A DNA stretch of 64,000 bases from Haematococcus lacustris (lineage: Eukaryota; Chlorophyta; Chlorophyceae; Chlamydomonadales; Haematococcaceae). Position 1 is the stretch's first letter, and every line of letters starts with the position of its first letter. Positions 19,259 through 31,103 of the stretch are shown here, piece after piece. Where the stretch lies: contig JASKMD010000026.1 in the NCBI GenBank assembly GCA_030144725.1, forward strand, positions 5,759,838-5,823,837, written 5' to 3'. The notes under the pieces were generated by a model, which saw only the letters and a list, made by a program, of their open reading frames with translations, was not told where the DNA came from and searched no databases. Position numbers and translations under genes: made by a program.

Positions 19259-22200
19259 CCTGCCCCTGCCCCTGCCCCTGCCCCTGCCCCTGCCCCTGCC
19301 CCTGCCCCTGCCCCTGCCCCTGCCCCTGCCCCTGCCCCTGCCCCTGCCCCTGCCCCTGCCCCTGCCCCTGCCCCTGCCCCTGCCCCTGCCCCTGCCCCTG
19401 CCCCTGCCCCTGCCCCTGCCCCTGCCCCTGCCCCTGCCCCTGCCCCTGCCCCTGCCCCTGCCCCTGCCCCTGCCCCTGCCCCTGCCCCTGCCCCTGCCCC
19501 TGCCCCTGCCCCTGCCCCTGCCCCTGCCCCTGCCCCTGCCCCTGCCCCTGCCCCTGCCCCTGCCCCTGCCCCTGCCCCTGCCCCTGCCCCTGCCCCTGCC
19601 CCTGCCCCTGCCCCTGCCCCTGCCCCTGCCCCTGCCCCTGCCCCTGCCCCTGCCCCTGCCCCTGCCCCTGCCCCTGCCCCTGCCCCTGCCCCTGCCCCTG
19701 CCCCTGCCCCTGCCCCTGCCCCTGCCCCTGCCCCTGCCCCTGCCCCTGCCCCTGCCCCTGCCCCTGCCCCTGCCCCTGCCCCTGCCCCTGCCCCTGCCCC
19801 TGCCCCTGCCCCTGCCCCTGCCCCTGCCCCTGCCCCTGCCCCTGCCCCTGCCCCTGCCCCTGCCCCTGCCCCTGCCCCTGCCCCTGCCCCTGCCCCTGCC
19901 CCTGCCCCTGCCCCTGCCCCTGCCCCTGCCCCTGCCCCTGCCCCTGCCCCTGCCCCTGCCCCTGCCCCTGCCCCTGCCCCTGCCCCTGCCCCTGCCCCTG
20001 CCCCTGCCCCTGCCCCTGCCCCTGCCCCTGCCCCTGCCCCTGCCCCTGCCCCTGCCCCTGCCCCTGCCCCTGCCCCTGCCCCTGCCCCTGCCCCTGCCCC
20101 TGCCCCTGCCCCTGCCCCTGCCCCTGCCCCTGCCCCTGCCCCTGCCCCTGCCCCTGCCCCTGCCCCTGCCCCTGCCCCTGCCCCTGCCCCTGCCCCTGCC
20201 CCTGCCCCTGCCCCTGCCCCTGCCCCTGCCCCTGCCCCTGCCCCTGCCCCTGCCCCTGCCCCTGCCCCTGCCCCTGCCCCTGCCCCTGCCCCTGCCCCTG
20301 CCCCTGCCCCTGCCCCTGCCCCTGCCCCTGCCCCTGCCCCTGCCCCTGCCCCTGCCCCTGCCCCTGCCCCTGCCCCTGCCCCTGCCCCTGCCCCTGCCCC
20401 TGCCCCTGCCCCTGCCCCTGCCCCTGCCCCTGCCCCTGCCCCTGCCCCTGCCCCTGCCCCTGCCCCTGCCCCTGCCCCTGCCCCTGCCCCTGCCCCTGCC
20501 CCTGCCCCTGCCCCTGCCCCTGCCCCTGCCCCTGCCCCTGCCCCTGCCCCTGCCCCTGCCCCTGCCCCTGCCCCTGCCCCTGCCCCTGCCCCTGCCCCTG
20601 CCCCTGCCCCTGCCCCTGCCCCTGCCCCTGCCCCTGCCCCTGCCCCTGCCCCTGCCCCTGCCCCTGCCCCTGCCCCTGCCCCTGCCCCTGCCCCTGCCCC
20701 TGCCCCTGCCCCTGCCCCTGCCCCTGCCCCTGCCCCTGCCCCTGCCCCTGCCCCTGCCCCTGCCCCTGCCCCTGCCCCTGCCCCTGCCCCTGCCCCTGCC
20801 CCTGCCCCTGCCCCTGCCCCTGCCCCTGCCCCTGCCCCTGCCCCTGCCCCTGCCCCTGCCCCTGCCCCTGCCCCTGCCCCTGCCCCTGCCCCTGCCCCTG
20901 CCCCTGCCCCTGCCCCTGCCCCTGCCCCTGCCCCTGCCCCTGCCCCTGCCCCTGCCCCTGCCCCTGCCCCTGCCCCTGCCCCTGCCCCTGCCCCTGCCCC
21001 TGCCCCTGCCCCTGCCCCTGCCCCTGCCCCTGCCCCTGCCCCTGCCCCTGCCCCTGCCCCTGCCCCTGCCCCTGCCCCTGCCCCTGCCCCTGCCCCTGCC
21101 CCTGCCCCTGCCCCTGCCCCTGCCCCTGCCCCTGCCCCTGCCCCTGCCCCTGCCCCTGCCCCTGCCCCTGCCCCTGCCCCTGCCCCTGCCCCTGCCCCTG
21201 CCCCTGCCCCTGCCCCTGCCCCTGCCCCTGCCCCTGCCCCTGCCCCTGCCCCTGCCCCTGCCCCTGCCCCTGCCCCTGCCCCTGCCCCTGCCCCTGCCCC
21301 TGCCCCTGCCCCTGCCCCTGCCCCTGCCCCTGCCCCTGCCCCTGCCCCTGCCCCTGCCCCTGCCCCTGCCCCTGCCCCTGCCCCTGCCCCTGCCCCTGCC
21401 CCTGCCCCTGCCCCTGCCCCTGCCCCTGCCCCTGCCCCTGCCCCTGCCCCTGCCCCTGCCCCTGCCCCTGCCCCTGCCCCTGCCCCTGCCCCTGCCCCTG
21501 CCCCTGCCCCTGCCCCTGCCCCTGCCCCTGCCCCTGCCCCTGCCCCTGCCCCTGCCCCTGCCCCTGCCCCTGCCCCTGCCCCTGCCCCTGCCCCTGCCCC
21601 TGCCCCTGCCCCTGCCCCTGCCCCTGCCCCTGCCCCTGCCCCTGCCCCTGCCCCTGCCCCTGCCCCTGCCCCTGCCCCTGCCCCTGCCCCTGCCCCTGCC
21701 CCTGCCCCTGCCCCTGCCCCTGCCCCTGCCCCTGCCCCTGCCCCTGCCCCTGCCCCTGCCCCTGCCCCTGCCCCTGCCCCTGCCCCTGCCCCTGCCCCTG
21801 CCCCTGCCCCTGCCCCTGCCCCTGCCCCTGCCCCTGCCCCTGCCCCTGCCCCTGCCCCTGCCCCTGCCCCTGCCCCTGCCCCTGCCCCTGCCCCTGCCCC
21901 TGCCCCTGCCCCTGCCCCTGCCCCTGCCCCTGCCCCTGCCCCTGCCCCTGCCCCTGCCCCTGCCCCTGCCCCTGCCCCTGCCCCTGCCCCTGCCCCTGCC
22001 CCTGCCCCTGCCCCTGCCCCTGCCCCTGCCCCTGCCCCTGCCCCTGCCCCTGCCCCTGCCCCTGCCCCTGCCCCTGCCCCTGCCCCTGCCCCTGCCCCTG
22101 CCCCTGCCCCTGCCCCTGCCCCTGCCCCTGCCCCTGCCCCTGCCCCTGCCCCTGCCCCTGCCCCTGCCCCTGCCCCTGCCCCTGCCCCTGCCCCTGCCCC

Positions 22201-22808
22201 TGCCCCTGCCCCTGCCCCTGCCCCTGCCCCTGCCCCTGCCCCTGCCCCTGCCCCTGCCCCTGCCCCTGCCCCTGCCCCTGCCCCTGCCCCTGCCCCTGCC
22301 CCTGCCCCTGCCCCTGCCCCTGCCCCTGCCCCTGCCCCTGCCCCTGCCCCTGCCCCTGCCCCTGCCCCTGCCCCTGCCCCTGCCCCTGCCCCTGCCCCTG
22401 CCCCTGCCCCTGCCCCTGCCCCTGCCCCTGCCCCTGCCCCTGCCCCTGCCCCTGCCCCTGCCCCTGCCCCTGCCCCTGCCCCTGCCCCTGCCCCTGCCCC
22501 TGCCCCTGCCCCTGCCCCTGCCCCTGCCCCTGCCCCTGCCCCTGCCCCTGCCCCTGCCCCTGCCCCTGCCCCTGCCCCTGCCCCTGCCCCTGCCCCTGCC
22601 CCTGCCCCTGCCCCTGCCCCTGCCCCTGCCCCTGCCCCTGCCCCTGCCCCTGCCCCTGCCCCTGCCCCTGCCCCTGCCCCTGCCCCTGCCCCTGCCCCTG
22701 CCCCTGCCCCTGCCCCTGCCCCTGCCCCTGCCCCTGCCCCTGCCCCTGCCCCTGCCCCTGCCCCTGCCCCTGCCCCTGCCCCTGCCCCTGCCCCTGCCCC
22801 TGCCCCTG
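19259..22808 (+). repeat. Perfect (CCCCTG)n hexanucleotide array, >3.5 kb
   Basis: About 590 uninterrupted copies with no visible variant. The array runs into a 500-N gap and resumes at 23309-23322, so its true length is unknown. The reverse strand is (CAGGGG)n, with runs of four G every six bases, a strong G-quadruplex pattern. The Arg-Gly frame across it is an artefact. It lies between two divergent genes. Confidence 0.97.
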
Positions 22809-23308
22809 NNNNNNNNNNNNNNNNNNNNNNNNNNNNNNNNNNNNNNNNNNNNNNNNNNNNNNNNNNNNNNNNNNNNNNNNNNNNNNNNNNNNNNNNNNNN
22901 NNNNNNNNNNNNNNNNNNNNNNNNNNNNNNNNNNNNNNNNNNNNNNNNNNNNNNNNNNNNNNNNNNNNNNNNNNNNNNNNNNNNNNNNNNNNNNNNNNNN
23001 NNNNNNNNNNNNNNNNNNNNNNNNNNNNNNNNNNNNNNNNNNNNNNNNNNNNNNNNNNNNNNNNNNNNNNNNNNNNNNNNNNNNNNNNNNNNNNNNNNNN
23101 NNNNNNNNNNNNNNNNNNNNNNNNNNNNNNNNNNNNNNNNNNNNNNNNNNNNNNNNNNNNNNNNNNNNNNNNNNNNNNNNNNNNNNNNNNNNNNNNNNNN
23201 NNNNNNNNNNNNNNNNNNNNNNNNNNNNNNNNNNNNNNNNNNNNNNNNNNNNNNNNNNNNNNNNNNNNNNNNNNNNNNNNNNNNNNNNNNNNNNNNNNNN
23301 NNNNNNNN
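22809..23308. other. Assembly gap (500 N) inside the hexanucleotide array
   Basis: Exactly 500 N, flanked on both sides by CCCCTG units; the size is probably a placeholder. Confidence 0.99.
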
Positions 23309-23522
23309 CCCTGCCCCTGCCCTCTGTTCTGGCCCTCCTATGGTTGCCTCGACGTTCTTGACATCCAAGCTCACAATCTCAGTCGGTGCACAGTGAAGAC
23401 ACGCCGTACTCACACTAAATTAAAGGAGTAACAGCAATATCCATTGGTGCTGGCGGCTCACCTTCATTTCCTTCCCCCTTGTAGCACGTCTCTTGGGCCA
23501 CACCACCAAGCTGCAGTCCGAG

Positions 23523-26231
23523 ATGCTGCCGATGGTCTGCTTAAAGCGTGTATTGGCGCTGGCGTGCTTGGTTGCGACGCTAGCCCAGCCGCAGTACGCT
23601 CCTTCCGCTGCCATCGCTGGGTGGACAGCTGGTCAGGCAAGCGAATTCGGTAAGTTTGACAGCAAGCTCTCGCCTAGCCCTCGCATTGCGCCAGCCGTGC
23701 CCACGACTGTTTGATCGACGCGACACATATATCGCGTTGATCGCAGGGGGGCCACAGGTAAGCCGCGCACCCGCCCGATTTGAAAGGAGGCAGCGACCTG
23801 GTAGGGCCCAGCCGAGCCTCCTCCGAACTTATTGTACCTGGTGTTCGTGCTGTGATAGGAGGGGTGGGACATAGTGTACAATGCAACGGTGCGTTCTGGG
23901 AGCTGTGGATACGGCACTCAAGATGTTCGGCTTTGGCCTTCGTCGGTGGGTGAGGTGGTGTATAGCTGCTTCTAAATGTAGTATTGCCTAAAGATCCGCA
24001 GGGCATCAGGTGCTGTATACAGCAGCTGTGGTGCACAGGGCATGCAGCTGCAGCATGCATGGGAGTAAAGCCACCTTTCCCCCTGTGCCCCTTGCAGGCA
24101 TGGCTGGCGTGTCCAGGATCAGTCCAGTCTCAGCAAGACCCATGGGAGGCTGTGGCACCTGTCTGGAGGTCCAATGCACCGACACCCGCTTCAATGTGAG
24201 CCTGCATGGCATCCCAGCCACCCTCTTGACTCCTTTTCATATCAAGTTCGCTTGCATGGCTGCATGCAAGATGTGTTTGCACCTTGAGAACACATGGTGC
24301 TGTTGCTGCTTGTGCACAGGCATGTACTGGCGCTGGGCCCATCACTGTGACAGTCTTGGACACGTGCGGTGAGAGCTTGGCCTACAGCACCCCATGCCGG
24401 CATGTCCTACAATGGCACTCTGCGGCTCGCTGCATGTGCCGCCTGTGGACAAGCACATTTACTGAAACAGGCCAGCCGTGTTCACATCTCTGCTGCCTGC
24501 CATGGTATGGCTGGAGCAGGTCTATGCACCTCCCAGCTGACCTGTCACTAACACCATATTTGTGTGGCCACAACTGCCCCTGATCACGTCTGGCCCTGGC
24601 GTACATACCCTTGGGTTACCTAGTGCCCCTGTCACATCTTGTTGCCCTTGTGCCCGGCTCCATCCTATAGCCAGATACACTCTGCCCTGCAGCTAGCTGC
24701 AACGCCACCCGCATCAACCTGTTCGCCCTGGCTTTCCAAGAGATTGGACGCATCAAGTTTGGCACCATCGCTGTTGAGTACCGCCAGGTGAGGCTGCTCC
24801 ACCACCCACCAGCACCACACCCTGCTGCTGGCCTGCATCACCCCGCTCATCAACCTTCCCTTACCATCACTTCCTGACCATACCTCTAGCCACCCTCCCT
24901 GCTCAGCTTCCCTCTCCCCTGTGCCCTTGCCATCCTTCCTCTTCTACTCCACCCTAAATCCACCCACCTGACCTTGGCCCCGCTCCATTGGTTCACCGAC
25001 ACCCTTAAGTATTCCTTCCACACCTCTTTACACCCAGGTGGCGTGCAAGCCGCCAGACAACATCGAGGTTCGTGTGGACGCCCGGCGGCCGATTGACGGC
25101 GGATACTTGCGGCTGACATTGCGCAACGTGGCTGGTGATGGCGGGCTGACAGCAGTGGACATCCGCGGAAGTGCTAATGCCTCAGCTGCGGGTGTCGATG
25201 GAGTGGCCAATGCGTGGCAGCCCATGGTGAATGGATATGGTGGGTGCAGTCGCAGCAAATAACGGATAAACTGTTCAATCATCATTATTCTGTTTTCCGG
25301 CACCTTGCCGCCCCTCGCTTGTATGCTCCGCATCTCAGCCGCCACAAATGCAAACGCAGGGGCGGCCTGGGAGGCGTCAAGACTCCAGCCTGACCCCGCA
25401 GGCGGATTTGACTTGCGTGCGACAAATGCCGTCGGCGAGACGATCATCATAAGGTGCGCACAGTCCTCGCAAAACCGCTGCTTTGACCTCGCAATGCCAG
25501 TCTTGTCGCGCTTGTGCGCCTTGACAGTCCTTGTTCATCTCACATCACTCACCCTTCCCCGGGCCGGGGACTACAGTCACTCTTTCTACGCGTTTAGTCC
25601 TGCTGCCTGTATGTATGAAAGTATGTCGTGCTCACTAGTGACCTGGTGAAAGTGTTGCACTCTTGTTCATCCTCCCTGGGCCCCTGCCTGCCTAACTGCT
25701 TCCATGGCCCGTCACCTGTGCTGCTCAGCAATGCCATCCCGGCCTACACAACCCCGCGAGCCGCCCTGGGGTCCTTCTTCACCTCCGCCCAGTTCACTGG
25801 TACCTCGCTCCTGAGCCAGAGGCTGGCTGCTAGCGGCAAGCGCTCTCTGCACCAGGTCAGAAGCCGGGCAGGGGCAGGGGCAGGGGCAGGGGCAGGGGCA
25901 GGGGCAGGGGCAGGGGCAGGGGCAGGGGAGGTTGGCTGGTTGGGTGTAGTTCATGGGAGGAGATTGGGTTGTGGGCTGCAGGCAGGCAGTGGCACAGATC
26001 ATAATCCACCAGAAGAGTTTTTGTCACTGGCTGATGCTAGTTTGAAGATCGTTGGTGAGCGGGAGGGACAGCTGGTGGTTGGCCTCACATGGAGCCTCAC
26101 ATTGGCGAGTGTGATTGCACAGGGTGTGGCGCTGTGCTGATGTCCATCTTTGCAGGCTCGGGCCATTAAGGCAGTGACGGCAGCCTCGGCCCAGCACTCT
26201 GCCAGGTCAAGGGCCTCCCCGTTGGAGGCAT
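23523..26231 (+). CDS. Expansin-like secreted protein (double-psi barrel plus CBM63-like domain)
   Basis: Expansins loosen cell walls without hydrolysis. The start MLPMVCLKRVLALACLVATL (23523) is a clear signal peptide; exon 1 ends at 23649. A possible 11-nt microexon (23747-23757) and an exon near 24002-24060 are uncertain. Then come 24099-24196 (MGGCGTCLEVQCTD), 24321-24369 (ACTGAGPITVTVLDTC), 24692-24787 (INLFALAFQEIG, GTIAVEYRQ), 25039-25239 (VACKPPDNIEV, GGYLRLTLRNVAGDGGL), about 25361-25452 (GGFDLRATNAVGETIII), about 25730-25855 and 26157-26231. The barrel, its cysteines and the GDGG-type CBM63 motif match expansins. The tail after the CBM is a Ser/Ala-rich extension. An intron holds a (GGGGCA)n tract. 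The last two exons are less secure. Confidence 0.78.
25866..25928 (+). repeat. (GGGGCA)n microsatellite in expansin-like intron
   Basis: About ten perfect copies, the reverse complement of the CCCCTG unit in the big array upstream of the same gene. Confidence 0.95.
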
Positions 26232-27268
26232 GATTTGGAAGGTGGGATGTGTGAGGCATGCCCATCTATTGCCCGCATGGCCGGATGGGTAACAACAGGA
26301 GATGTGCAGGAACAACTCCATGGCAATGGTTGGGGCTGAAGATAGTCAGGGACAAGGCCAGGGGGCTAGGGAGCCAGGGGTTGGGTTGAGCATGAAACAT
26401 GGCATTGAACAAGCATGGCTGCTACCCATGCTCCTTGATATTGATGCTTCTAGTGATATGCTGTCACCCCTGCCCACTGAAATCAGCTCAGCCATGACAC
26501 CTGCTGCACCGCTCCTGCAGACACATGACCCTCAGCCCTCGCAACGGCCGTGCATCTCAAGCACAAAGCAGCATTGGTGAAGCTCAGGTGTGGGGGCTGC
26601 CGGGGTGGGACTGGTCGTACCTCAGGCCTGGATGCAGCCAGAAGGCCAGTGCACTGTTGGCAGTGTTGGGTCACCCCACAATACCCTGCCATCCTGGTGT
26701 GGCTGCTGGGCATAGTGCAGCCAGGTAGTAAAGCCAGGCACTGCTGCTGAGCAGTGCATCTGGGAATTGGAGGTGTGAGTGGGTATCCCCAGTGCTCCCT
26801 TCTAGCCGTAGTCCCTGCCACCAGGCAGTGTAGAGGACATGGGGTTGCAGCATGACAACAGCAGTCGTGGAAGCACAAGTGGTGATCATCTCGAGGGCTG
26901 TAGCTGCCTCTCACTTACCCCGACCCAGTCAGCCCTGCCAGGCTGAGTGACAGAAGTGAAGCTGTGAGAGCAGTGGGGGTGATGCCTAGGTCCAGCCTGA
27001 CCACCTGGTGCTGCTATTGTAGTGATGGCTGAGGTGGCTGCTGAGGGTGGCATGAAACAGACTGAGCGAAGAAGATGGGTTTGGCTGAGTGGATGTAGGC
27101 GTGCAGGGTGGTGGGGTGAGGGGCGCATGGCACCTTAGTGTGGTGTGGTGACCCAAACCGATCTATGCGCTAGGGGGTGGTCGTAGGCTGCATGGTGGCC
27201 CTCGTGGCCGCTCGACTTGCTTGCAGTTGTCAGTATTCGCACATATTTCTGTCCATCGCATTCAGTCT
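26232..27268. other. No gene assigned
   Basis: Short open frames on both strands show no conserved pattern. An acceptor at about 27226 suggests that a 5' UTR intron of the next gene may start here. Confidence 0.35.
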
Positions 27269-27672
27269 ATGTTGCACTCAGCGTTTGCATCGCAAGCATC
27301 GGCATTCCGCGTGGCTGCAAAGCTTGCGCAGCGTAGCAGTTTTTCCAAGGTTACAGCAGTAGTCGATGTGGACCGCACAGTAAGTTACTGCTGGTATTGC
27401 TTTTCAAACTTTCGTGTGTGGTCATGTGTGTAGACATGTGTGTTACAAACATGAAAATCCTTTTGTAGCTGCCTGACGTTGCTGTTGTGTATGGCGTGGC
27501 TGAGTCTAAACCAGTGCCGGAGGATCCCGACTTCGACATATTTGTCCGCGACGAGGCACAACAACCCGAAGTCACCGAGGCACAGCGCAGCAGGAAGGCT
27601 TTAAGAGAGGCATGCGCTGCCCGCATTAGGAATAACTCATTCACGCCCGGAAATGTAAACTTGCTCAGGTGA
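27269..27672 (+). CDS. Small protein with predicted mitochondrial presequence, 104 aa
   Basis: Two exons: 27269-27379 (donor gtaagt) and 27469-27672 (acceptor ttttgtag), phase 0. The N-terminus MLHSAFASQASAFRVAAKLA is rich in Arg, Ser, Ala and Lys, lacks acidic residues and forms an amphipathic helix, as in mitochondrial targeting peptides. The mature part (LPDVAVVYGVAESKPVPEDP, DFDIFVRDEAQQPEV, RKALREACAARIRNNSF) is soluble and charged. I do not recognise the family; a small respiratory-complex or ribosomal subunit would fit in size. The final Arg codon overlaps a possible donor (caggtgatt), so a longer protein is possible. Confidence 0.5.
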
Positions 27673-28242
27673 TTGAGCACTTGCCGCAAGCATTATGGTA
27701 CACCTTCCTGGCCGCTGTACTGGCACGAGTGAAAACCTGGAACGAGCGGGACCTGTTCGGGACCTTATTACACTGCACGCAGCCGACCCGCGGAAGGACA
27801 CAGACACAGACATGTCGAGGCAGACATCCCGGAACTGAGCTGCAGGAATTTGTTCCTACAGCTGTGCCGCGGCCTACCCGGAGACGGCGAGAGCAGTCAG
27901 CCTAGCACAGCAGTCGCTCCGTGCCCGCCCCGCAACAGCGTGAGACATGCTGACTTTCAGCATGAGTTTTGTCACAAAAGTTGGAGTAATTCTGGGACAG
28001 TAACATATTCACTGGGACAGTAACATATGCATGCCAAACTGTCCCGACCTTAGCCTGGGGTCAGGGAGATTATTGGATGTGTAACATAACTTACACGCAT
28101 TAATACATAATTGTGGGATTTGCTCTGCTCTCTGACGGCAGGGTAGCTGCGTGCTGATAACAAGTACAACTGAATGGTTACAACCAAGCCTAACCCTTGC
28201 CCTTCCCCTTGGCGGGCTGAGTAGGGCAGTCGTGTATGGTGT
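27673..28242. other. 3' flank, no gene found
   Basis: Contains a short direct repeat (actgggacagtaacatat, 27993-28030) and a TGTAA near 28079 that could end the upstream mRNA. Confidence 0.35.
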
Positions 28243-28400
28243 GTAGGGCGCGACCGATCATATGACTTGCTAAGGAATTGGTCATATGACTGAATATGAT
28301 GGCTTAAAGATGTGATATGACCGGGTCTGTAGTCAAGAGGACAATGTAGCAGATCGCCACACTAACCCACCTGGGAACCCCGAGTGTAAAGAGAGTTTGA
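28243..28400 (+). repeat. Dispersed repeat R4, copy 1
   Basis: About 155 bp shared with 42195-42350 (cgatcatatgacttgc, gactgaatatgatggcttaa, taacccacctgggaaccccg). It has repeated tcatatga palindromes. It is lower in G+C than its surroundings, suggesting a separate origin. Confidence 0.85.
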
Positions 28401-29044
28401 TGTCCTCCAAACCAGTACCACTCTCAGTTGCAGTTAGTAACACTCCTCTACTCTCCGCCAAATTAGATCACGATTGAGACCATGGTTGAAACCAGATTGG
28501 GACCACGGCAATGAGGTTACGGAGTTTTGCGAGTTTTGGCTTGATTATATTTCGTCATATTCCATCATGCTTGATCATATGGGGTCATATCTTAAAGATT
28601 ATTTCGGGTGCGCCTTAATGGTGTGTGGTCAGGCGGCCCCAACATTCAGTAAACCGACCCCTGGTAGTAGGACGGCTGTAACTCTGCACTCGCTGCGCCA
28701 AATTTAGTGCTAGCTGGCTCAGTATGTAGCCAACCCAGCCAGCTACCTTTCACCCATCCAGAATAGTTATCCAGTCAGTAGGCCGTGCACAGCAAAGCAT
28801 CAAAGTTAGCAATTCAAATTTGAGCCGGTTCGGGGCATGCAGTCATCGCTGCGACCACCCGCGCCGCTTAGGTTGCTCTACACGAGCATGCGCATCGGCA
28901 GAAGCAGTCGGATCGGAAAACGGTTGCGGGAATGTGGCACGAAGGCGGTTGGCAGGTGGTTGGGGGAGGTGGCCGGTACAGCCTTTGTTGCGCACTTTAC
29001 AACCTGAGTTGGCGCTGGGGGGCTGTCTAACCAAGTCTCGTGGA
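28401..29044. other. No gene found; locally A+T-richer
   Basis: The stretch 28470-28690 is unusually A+T-rich for this window and carries a short open frame with no recognisable family. The remainder is non-coding. Confidence 0.35.
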
Positions 29045-29546
29045 TCACCGCTTGCGCTTGGCAGCTGTCTTGGGCAGCCCCAACTCAGGAGGTGTGGTAC
29101 GCTTGCGTAGCGTGAAGCCAGGAGCCGGCGCTGCTGCACCTAGCTCACTACCTTGAGCCGGAGCAGCCTGTCCTTGGGTGGCGATTGCAGCTAGAGCCAG
29201 CTGATACATGTGCCGTATATCAGGTGATGCAATAGGCCCCTGAGGTGACGCAATGGGGGGTGCCAGCATCTGCCCCTCTAGGGCTGTGCCCCACGAGCTC
29301 CGGCCCTGCTGCTGGGGTGGCTGCTGTGGGGGGGGCTGTACACCTGCTGGCACAACTCGGCTGCACCCTGCTGCTGCTGCTGCTGCCACCCGTTGCTGGC
29401 TTGCATGGTCCCCCACATTGACCACAACCCCCCCTACACAGCAAGCAGCTGCTGTGGCTTTGCGTGCGGCTCTGGCTGGTGCCCTGGCTGAGGCTGCAGC
29501 CACGTCTTGCTAGGATTGGCGCCGCGTCTTGCTAGGCCTCTTACCC
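29045..29546 (-). pseudogene. Degenerate Ala/Pro/Gln-rich ORF with basic tail, probably element-derived
   Basis: On the reverse strand an ATG at about 29546 opens MGGKRPSKTRRQS and hits a TAG. The same frame then continues for 152 codons (VAAASARAPARAARKA ... PELGLPKTAAKRKR). Reading through one stop gives a small Ala/Gln/Pro-rich protein with basic ends. I recognise no domain. The surroundings are all repeats, so an ORF of a mobile element is likely. Confidence 0.3.
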
Positions 29547-29573
29547 CCCATGGTGGTTGCTAGGGCTGGGGGT

Positions 29574-29750
29574 TAGGCTGGGAGGGGTAGGGCTGGGAGG
29601 GATTGGCCTGGGAGGGGGTGGGCTGTGAGGGGTTGGGCTTTGAGGGGTTGGGCTGTGAGGGGGGGGCCTGGGAGGGGTTGGGCTGGGAGGGTTGGGCTGG
29701 GAGGGGGTGGGCTGGGAGGGGGTGGGCTGGGAGGGGGTGGGCAGGCTCAA
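29574..29750 (+). repeat. Minisatellite, ~15-bp GGGTTGGGCTGTGAG-type units
   Basis: About eleven variant copies of ggttgggctgggagg. The G-runs could form quadruplexes. Confidence 0.9.
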
Positions 29751-29819
29751 TGAGGTGGGCTCCTGCAATGATGGGTGGAGGGGTGGCGGGCATGGTGGGT
29801 CGATGCATACCATGGTTTA

Positions 29820-30330
29820 AATGTGCCTAGTGAACATGATGTAACTTTGAAAGTGTCAAACGGATTGAGGCCTGGGCTATTTAATGTGCGATTTGTTTCA
29901 AGAGATGCAGCAATGAGTCAAGAACAAACATTACGTATCGCTTTTTCTATGGGTGCAGCGGGTGCAACACAGTGGGGGACAGAGATGATGAGGGGGGGGG
30001 TGTAAGCCGGTGATACCTTAGTGTGCGCCGACACAAATGGTGTATTCGGCGAAAGCGAATACGCCCAGATGTTTCAATCACCCCGTCAAGGTGCCCTGCA
30101 CGCCCGGCAGACATCGCGTTGGGTGTTGGCCGGACATTCCATTTGTGCACAACCAGCTCACTACGCTAGGTAGATGGGGTCTCAGCGATGAGGCTCACCG
30201 TGCCAAGGCGACCCGTCTCGCCGATGTGATTTGTTCGCGGGCACATGTGGCAGTACGCGAGCAGAGATTCCAATGGCTCGCGCTGATGGTCAGATTACGC
30301 GAACTAAACCGCCAATGCCAATGTGATTAA
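29820..30330 (+). other. Two ORF fragments of unknown, probably mobile-element, origin
   Basis: 29820-29980 encodes VTLKVSNGLRPGLFNVRF and a little more. 30037-30330 encodes 97 aa ending RLRELNRQCQCD, with ordinary amino-acid composition (RWGLSDEAHRAKATRLADV). Neither belongs to a family I know. They may be terminal exon pieces of a transposon protein. Confidence 0.25.
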
Positions 30331-30599
30331 CGCTACCGAGAACAGTGCAGTTTTGAGAGAGTACTTGCATGAAGATTACCAACCCCATGTTGGGGCCGCC
30401 CGATGTGTGGTCGACACATGAGGAGGGAGAAACTGCCTGCATGTGGGTATCCGCCATCCTTCTCCTGGGCTCTTCCTTTCGTCGCAACCCTACTATCCTC
30501 ACCTCTCTTATCCACCTCCCGTCAGCCTCTCGCTGAGGCAGAATGATAGGACTCTCTACAAGGGTAGTGTTTTGTCTATGTGAAGTACCTCCCACACAC

Positions 30600-30810
30600 A
30601 TGGCATGAGCGCCTGCCACCTACACTATTTCCTTACCCCTGTGACAGGGCTGCAACGTAAAATCGACTAACATGCACTGATGCAAGCTGGCGACAACTGA
30701 ATAGAACAACACATGATTGTGCGGGAAGCTGCTGCTGCTAATGCGCCATGGGTGGGCGGTCTCGTAGCCATTAGTAGCCCAGGCCATGGCATGGCCAGGG
30801 TAGGGCCAGG
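30600..30810 (-). pseudogene. Fanzor-like 3' remnant, copy D
   Basis: Reverse strand 30810-30720 still resembles the Fanzor C-terminal tail at DNA level (cctgggctact...ctacgagac, then an agcagcagc run). It is followed by the shared non-coding segment, including the hairpin at 30684-30699 (5 pairs) and the aatagtgtaggtggcaggcg block at 30606-30630. It is the oldest-looking of the four copies. Confidence 0.5.
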
Positions 30811-31103
30811 CACATTTGTGGCTTTGGACACATCATCAGGTAGGGTGGCATAGAGTAAGCCTACACCGCCTGTACAAACGCCATGCAGGACCGCCTGTAC
30901 TGTTAGCCTACACCGCCTGTACAAACGCCTGCCATTGTGCCAGTCCACTGCGGCCTTCAGCAGCGAATGCAGACAATGCAGATGTGCCTTTTTCTGGACT
31001 TCATGTGCCTTGTGCTATTGACAGCACCTTGACCCTGCAAGCATTTAATGCGATTGACAAAACCTTGACTGAGGAGTGGTGTTTTGCGACTTGGGTCTTG
31101 ACA

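Noticed and set aside
19208..23413. 1401-codon Arg-Gly repeat protein on the reverse strand
   Set aside because: It is only the translation of (CAGGGG)n and crosses the N gap; a six-base repeat without stops is open in any multiple-of-three frame.
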